A stretch of 24,902 nucleotides of DNA from an uncultured Clostridia bacterium (lineage in GTDB: Bacteria; Bacillota; Clostridia; Oscillospirales; Ruminococcaceae), in contig CANPWR010000009.1 in assembly GCA_947584825.1 (NCBI GenBank), positions 1 to 24,902 on the forward strand. The letters run 5' to 3'. The translations under genes and the position numbers were made by a program. Below the pieces are notes generated by a model. The model was given only the letters and a program-made list of their open reading frames with translations. It was not told where the DNA came from and searched no databases. Positions 23,583-24,902 of this stretch are shown here, one piece after another. How positions within the stretch are numbered: the first letter of the stretch is position 1; every line of letters begins with the position of its first letter.

Positions 23583-24326
23583 ATGCTTGGTCATATACAT
23601 TCAATAGAAAGCTTTGGAACTGTAGACGGTCCTGGCGTAAGAATGGTAATTTTCACAAAGGGATGTCCCATGCGGTGCCAGTATTGCCACAACCCAGACA
23701 CATGGGATATGTCAGGCGGAGAGGATATTAGCGTTAAGGAAATTCTATCTAAATACAACTCAAAAAAGAACTTTTACAGAAACGGCGGAATAACTGTCAG
23801 TGGCGGAGAACCGCTGATGCAAATTAAGTTCGTTACCGAGCTATTTAAATCCGCTAAGTCACAAGGTATTCACACTTGTATTGACACATCGGGAGTCTTA
23901 TTTGAGAAAGACAACAAAAAGAAAGTTAATGAATTTGACAAACTTATAAAATATACAGATCTGGTTCTGCTTGATATTAAGCATATTGATGATGACGAGC
24001 ATAAAAAGCTTACAGGTTTCTCTAATAAAAATATATTGGACTTTACCAAATATCTTGAAGAAAAAAATGTTCCGGTTTGTATAAGACACGTAGTTGTGCC
24101 GGGAATCACCTATGATAAAAACTATCTATTTGAGTTGGGTAAATATATAGGAACACTAAAAAATCTCCAGTCAATAGACGTTTTAGCTTATCACGATATG
24201 GGAAAGTCAAAATATGAAGCACTTGGAATTAATTATCCATTAAAAGATACACCTCCGCTTTCCAAAGAAGACGCTTTAAAAGCTAAGAAGATTATATTAA
24301 GCGGGATAAAAACTACACGAAAATAA
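23583..24326 (+). CDS. pflA: Pyruvate formate-lyase-activating enzyme (radical SAM)
   Basis: The 247-residue radical-SAM activase uses a [4Fe-4S] cluster and S-adenosylmethionine to abstract hydrogen from the glycine of PFL. It shows IESFGTVDGPGVRMVIFTKGC, the cluster motif C-x3-C-x2-C at Cys28, Cys32 and Cys35 (GCPMRCQYCHNPDTW), and the SAM-binding SGGEP at 73-77, with LLDIKHID and RHVVVPGITYDK further on. Size is typical of PflA. AAGGAG lies about 9 nt before the ATG. Its substrate here is most likely the separate 83-residue protein, alone or docked on the core, which is an unusual demand for this enzyme. Confidence 0.96.
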   Translation: MLGHIHSIESFGTVDGPGVRMVIFTKGCPMRCQYCHNPDTWDMSGGEDISVKEILSKYNSKKNFYRNGGITVSGGEPLMQIKFVTELFKSAKSQGIHTCIDTSGVLFEKDNKKKVNEFDKLIKYTDLVLLDIKHIDDDEHKKLTGFSNKNILDFTKYLEEKNVPVCIRHVVVPGITYDKNYLFELGKYIGTLKNLQSIDVLAYHDMGKSKYEALGINYPLKDTPPLSKEDALKAKKIILSGIKTTRK

Positions 24327-24341
24327 TCATATATAAAAATA

Positions 24342-24430
24342 CAACGGTTACACTGCACCCAACTCGCATTTCCTTTTTCCAAATACGACTTGCTGCCTTA
24401 CAAAGGCAGGATGGTGCAACATAACCGTTG
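24342..24430 (-). ncRNA. Branched structured RNA candidate between pflA and hydF
   Basis: The 89-nt segment folds into a closed three-way shape. The basal stem is perfect over 9 bp (24422-24430 with 24342-24350) and continues to 18 bp on the minus strand through three G-U pairs and TGCACC/GGTGCA (24413-24418 with 24354-24359). Two arms follow: 24403-24409 with 24393-24399 (7 bp, 3-nt loop) and 24381-24388 with 24364-24371 (8 bp, one G-U, 9-nt purine loop). Four pairs are G-U on the minus strand but would be A-C on the plus strand, so the minus strand is favoured. TATTTTTATAT follows. It lies in the 3' region of hydF. No known RNA class is recognised; a small mobile repeat is also possible. 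Confidence 0.5.
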
Positions 24431-24432
24431 CA

Positions 24433-24460
24433 GGCTGATGAATATTCATCAGCCGTTTTT
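24433..24460 (+). terminator. Rho-independent terminator of the pfl locus
   Basis: A perfect 22-bp palindrome (24433-24454) followed by GTTTTT (24455-24460). It ends rightward transcripts from pflA, 106 nt after its stop, and lies against the hydF stop codon. Confidence 0.8.
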
Positions 24461-24902
24461 AATATGAAATCTTATCCAAAATATTATTCAAATATGCAAT
24501 TATAACTCCGTAATTTGACATAGGCACACCTTGTGATTTTGCTCTTTCAATTCGTGATAGTACATATTTTCTGTTAAACATACACGCTCCGCACTGAATT
24601 ACCAAATCGTATTCAGATAAATCATCAGGAAAATCAGGTCCGCTTACAATGTCTACCGTCAGTCCCTCGCCTACCTTTTTTCTTAACATTCTCGGTATCT
24701 TTTCTCTGCCAATATCCTCTGTAAGCGGTGCATGAGTACAAGCCTCAGCAATAAGTACCTTTGACTTCTCGGTCAGCATCTCTACAGCTTCGGCAGATTT
24801 TATATAGTACTCCAAATCGCCCTTGTACCCTGCAAACAGTGTAGAAAAAGAAGTCAGCATACTCTCCTTAGGCTTTTTATCATAAACCGTTTTGAATACC
24901 TG
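24459..24902 (-). CDS. hydF: [FeFe]-hydrogenase H-cluster maturation GTPase HydF, C-terminal part (5' end outside window)
   Basis: The frame is open to the window edge and reads through the internal Met at 24860 (preceding codons encode QVFKTVYDKKPKES), so only the last 147 residues are seen. HydF is the GTPase scaffold that carries the [2Fe] precursor to the hydrogenase HydA. The cluster-binding C-terminal domain is clear: PKESMLTSFSTLFAGYKGDL, AEACTHAPLTEDIGREKIPR, and YDLVIQCGACMFNR, giving C-x-H-x46-C-x2-C. The residue before the CxxC is Gln, where many HydF have His. It ends with the family segment VPMSNYGVIIAYLNNILDKI. Its presence implies an [FeFe]-hydrogenase elsewhere in the genome, consistent with a formate- and H2-producing fermenter. 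The N-terminal GTPase domain lies outside the window. Confidence 0.93.
   Translation of the reverse strand, partial: QVFKTVYDKKPKESMLTSFSTLFAGYKGDLEYYIKSAEAVEMLTEKSKVLIAEACTHAPLTEDIGREKIPRMLRKKVGEGLTVDIVSGPDFPDDLSEYDLVIQCGACMFNRKYVLSRIERAKSQGVPMSNYGVIIAYLNNILDKISY

Noticed and set aside
24342..24430. A tRNA gene
   Set aside because: Size and arms are superficially cloverleaf-like, but there is no T-arm GTTCRA-like box, no 7-bp acceptor with discriminator, and the basal stem is 18 bp.

Overview
The window looks like chromosomal DNA of a low-GC, anaerobic, spore-forming Firmicute, most likely of the Ruminococcaceae/Oscillospiraceae. The reasons are a sporulation sigma-K gene, Clostridia-type housekeeping genes, Thr-rich surface proteins, and a fermentative block with pyruvate formate-lyase (PFL), its radical-SAM activase and the [FeFe]-hydrogenase maturase HydF. 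The family placement is inference; no rRNA gene is present.

Layout. (1) 1-940: the end of a probable integrated element carrying a PriCT-1-type primase gene. It abuts a sigma-K gene that loses homology inside region 4, as expected for a skin-like element integrated in sigK. (2) 1670-4710: dtd, divergent from a short operon of a small membrane protein, acpS and the bifunctional NAD(P)HX repair enzyme. (3) 4773-10275: a cell-surface region with a lipoprotein, three exported proteins with C-terminal membrane anchors (one FIVAR-containing with a variant sorting motif), and a lipoprotein SGNH/CE2-like esterase. (4) 10392-14547: a large membrane protein that looks like a P1B-type ATPase stripped of all its catalytic motifs, then rlmB and a small membrane protein. 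(5) 14830-20099: an OGG-type DNA glycosylase, a GC-rich structured repeat, and the operon ddl-murI-DUF1934-argS read leftward from a good promoter at 20156-20184. (6) 20148-20894: a 747-bp very AT-rich intergenic region with dyads and divergent promoters. (7) 20895-24326: a PFL locus. (8) 24342-24902: a structured RNA candidate and the 3' end of hydF.

The most striking system is the PFL locus. The 693-residue pflB product has the catalytic Cys-Cys pair but ends just where the C-terminal glycyl-radical domain should begin. That domain is encoded as a separate 83-residue protein with its own strong ribosome binding site. Between the two lies a 77-residue protein that matches only the first part of the glycyl-radical domain and lacks the radical loop. 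pflA follows directly. The enzyme therefore appears to be assembled from separate polypeptides: a core, a radical-bearing subunit and possibly a radical-less paralogue.

Other points of interest are the sigK interruption, the pseudo-P-type ATPase, a branched RNA whose covariation-like G-U pairs point to the minus strand, and a hairpin that covers the sigK Shine-Dalgarno.
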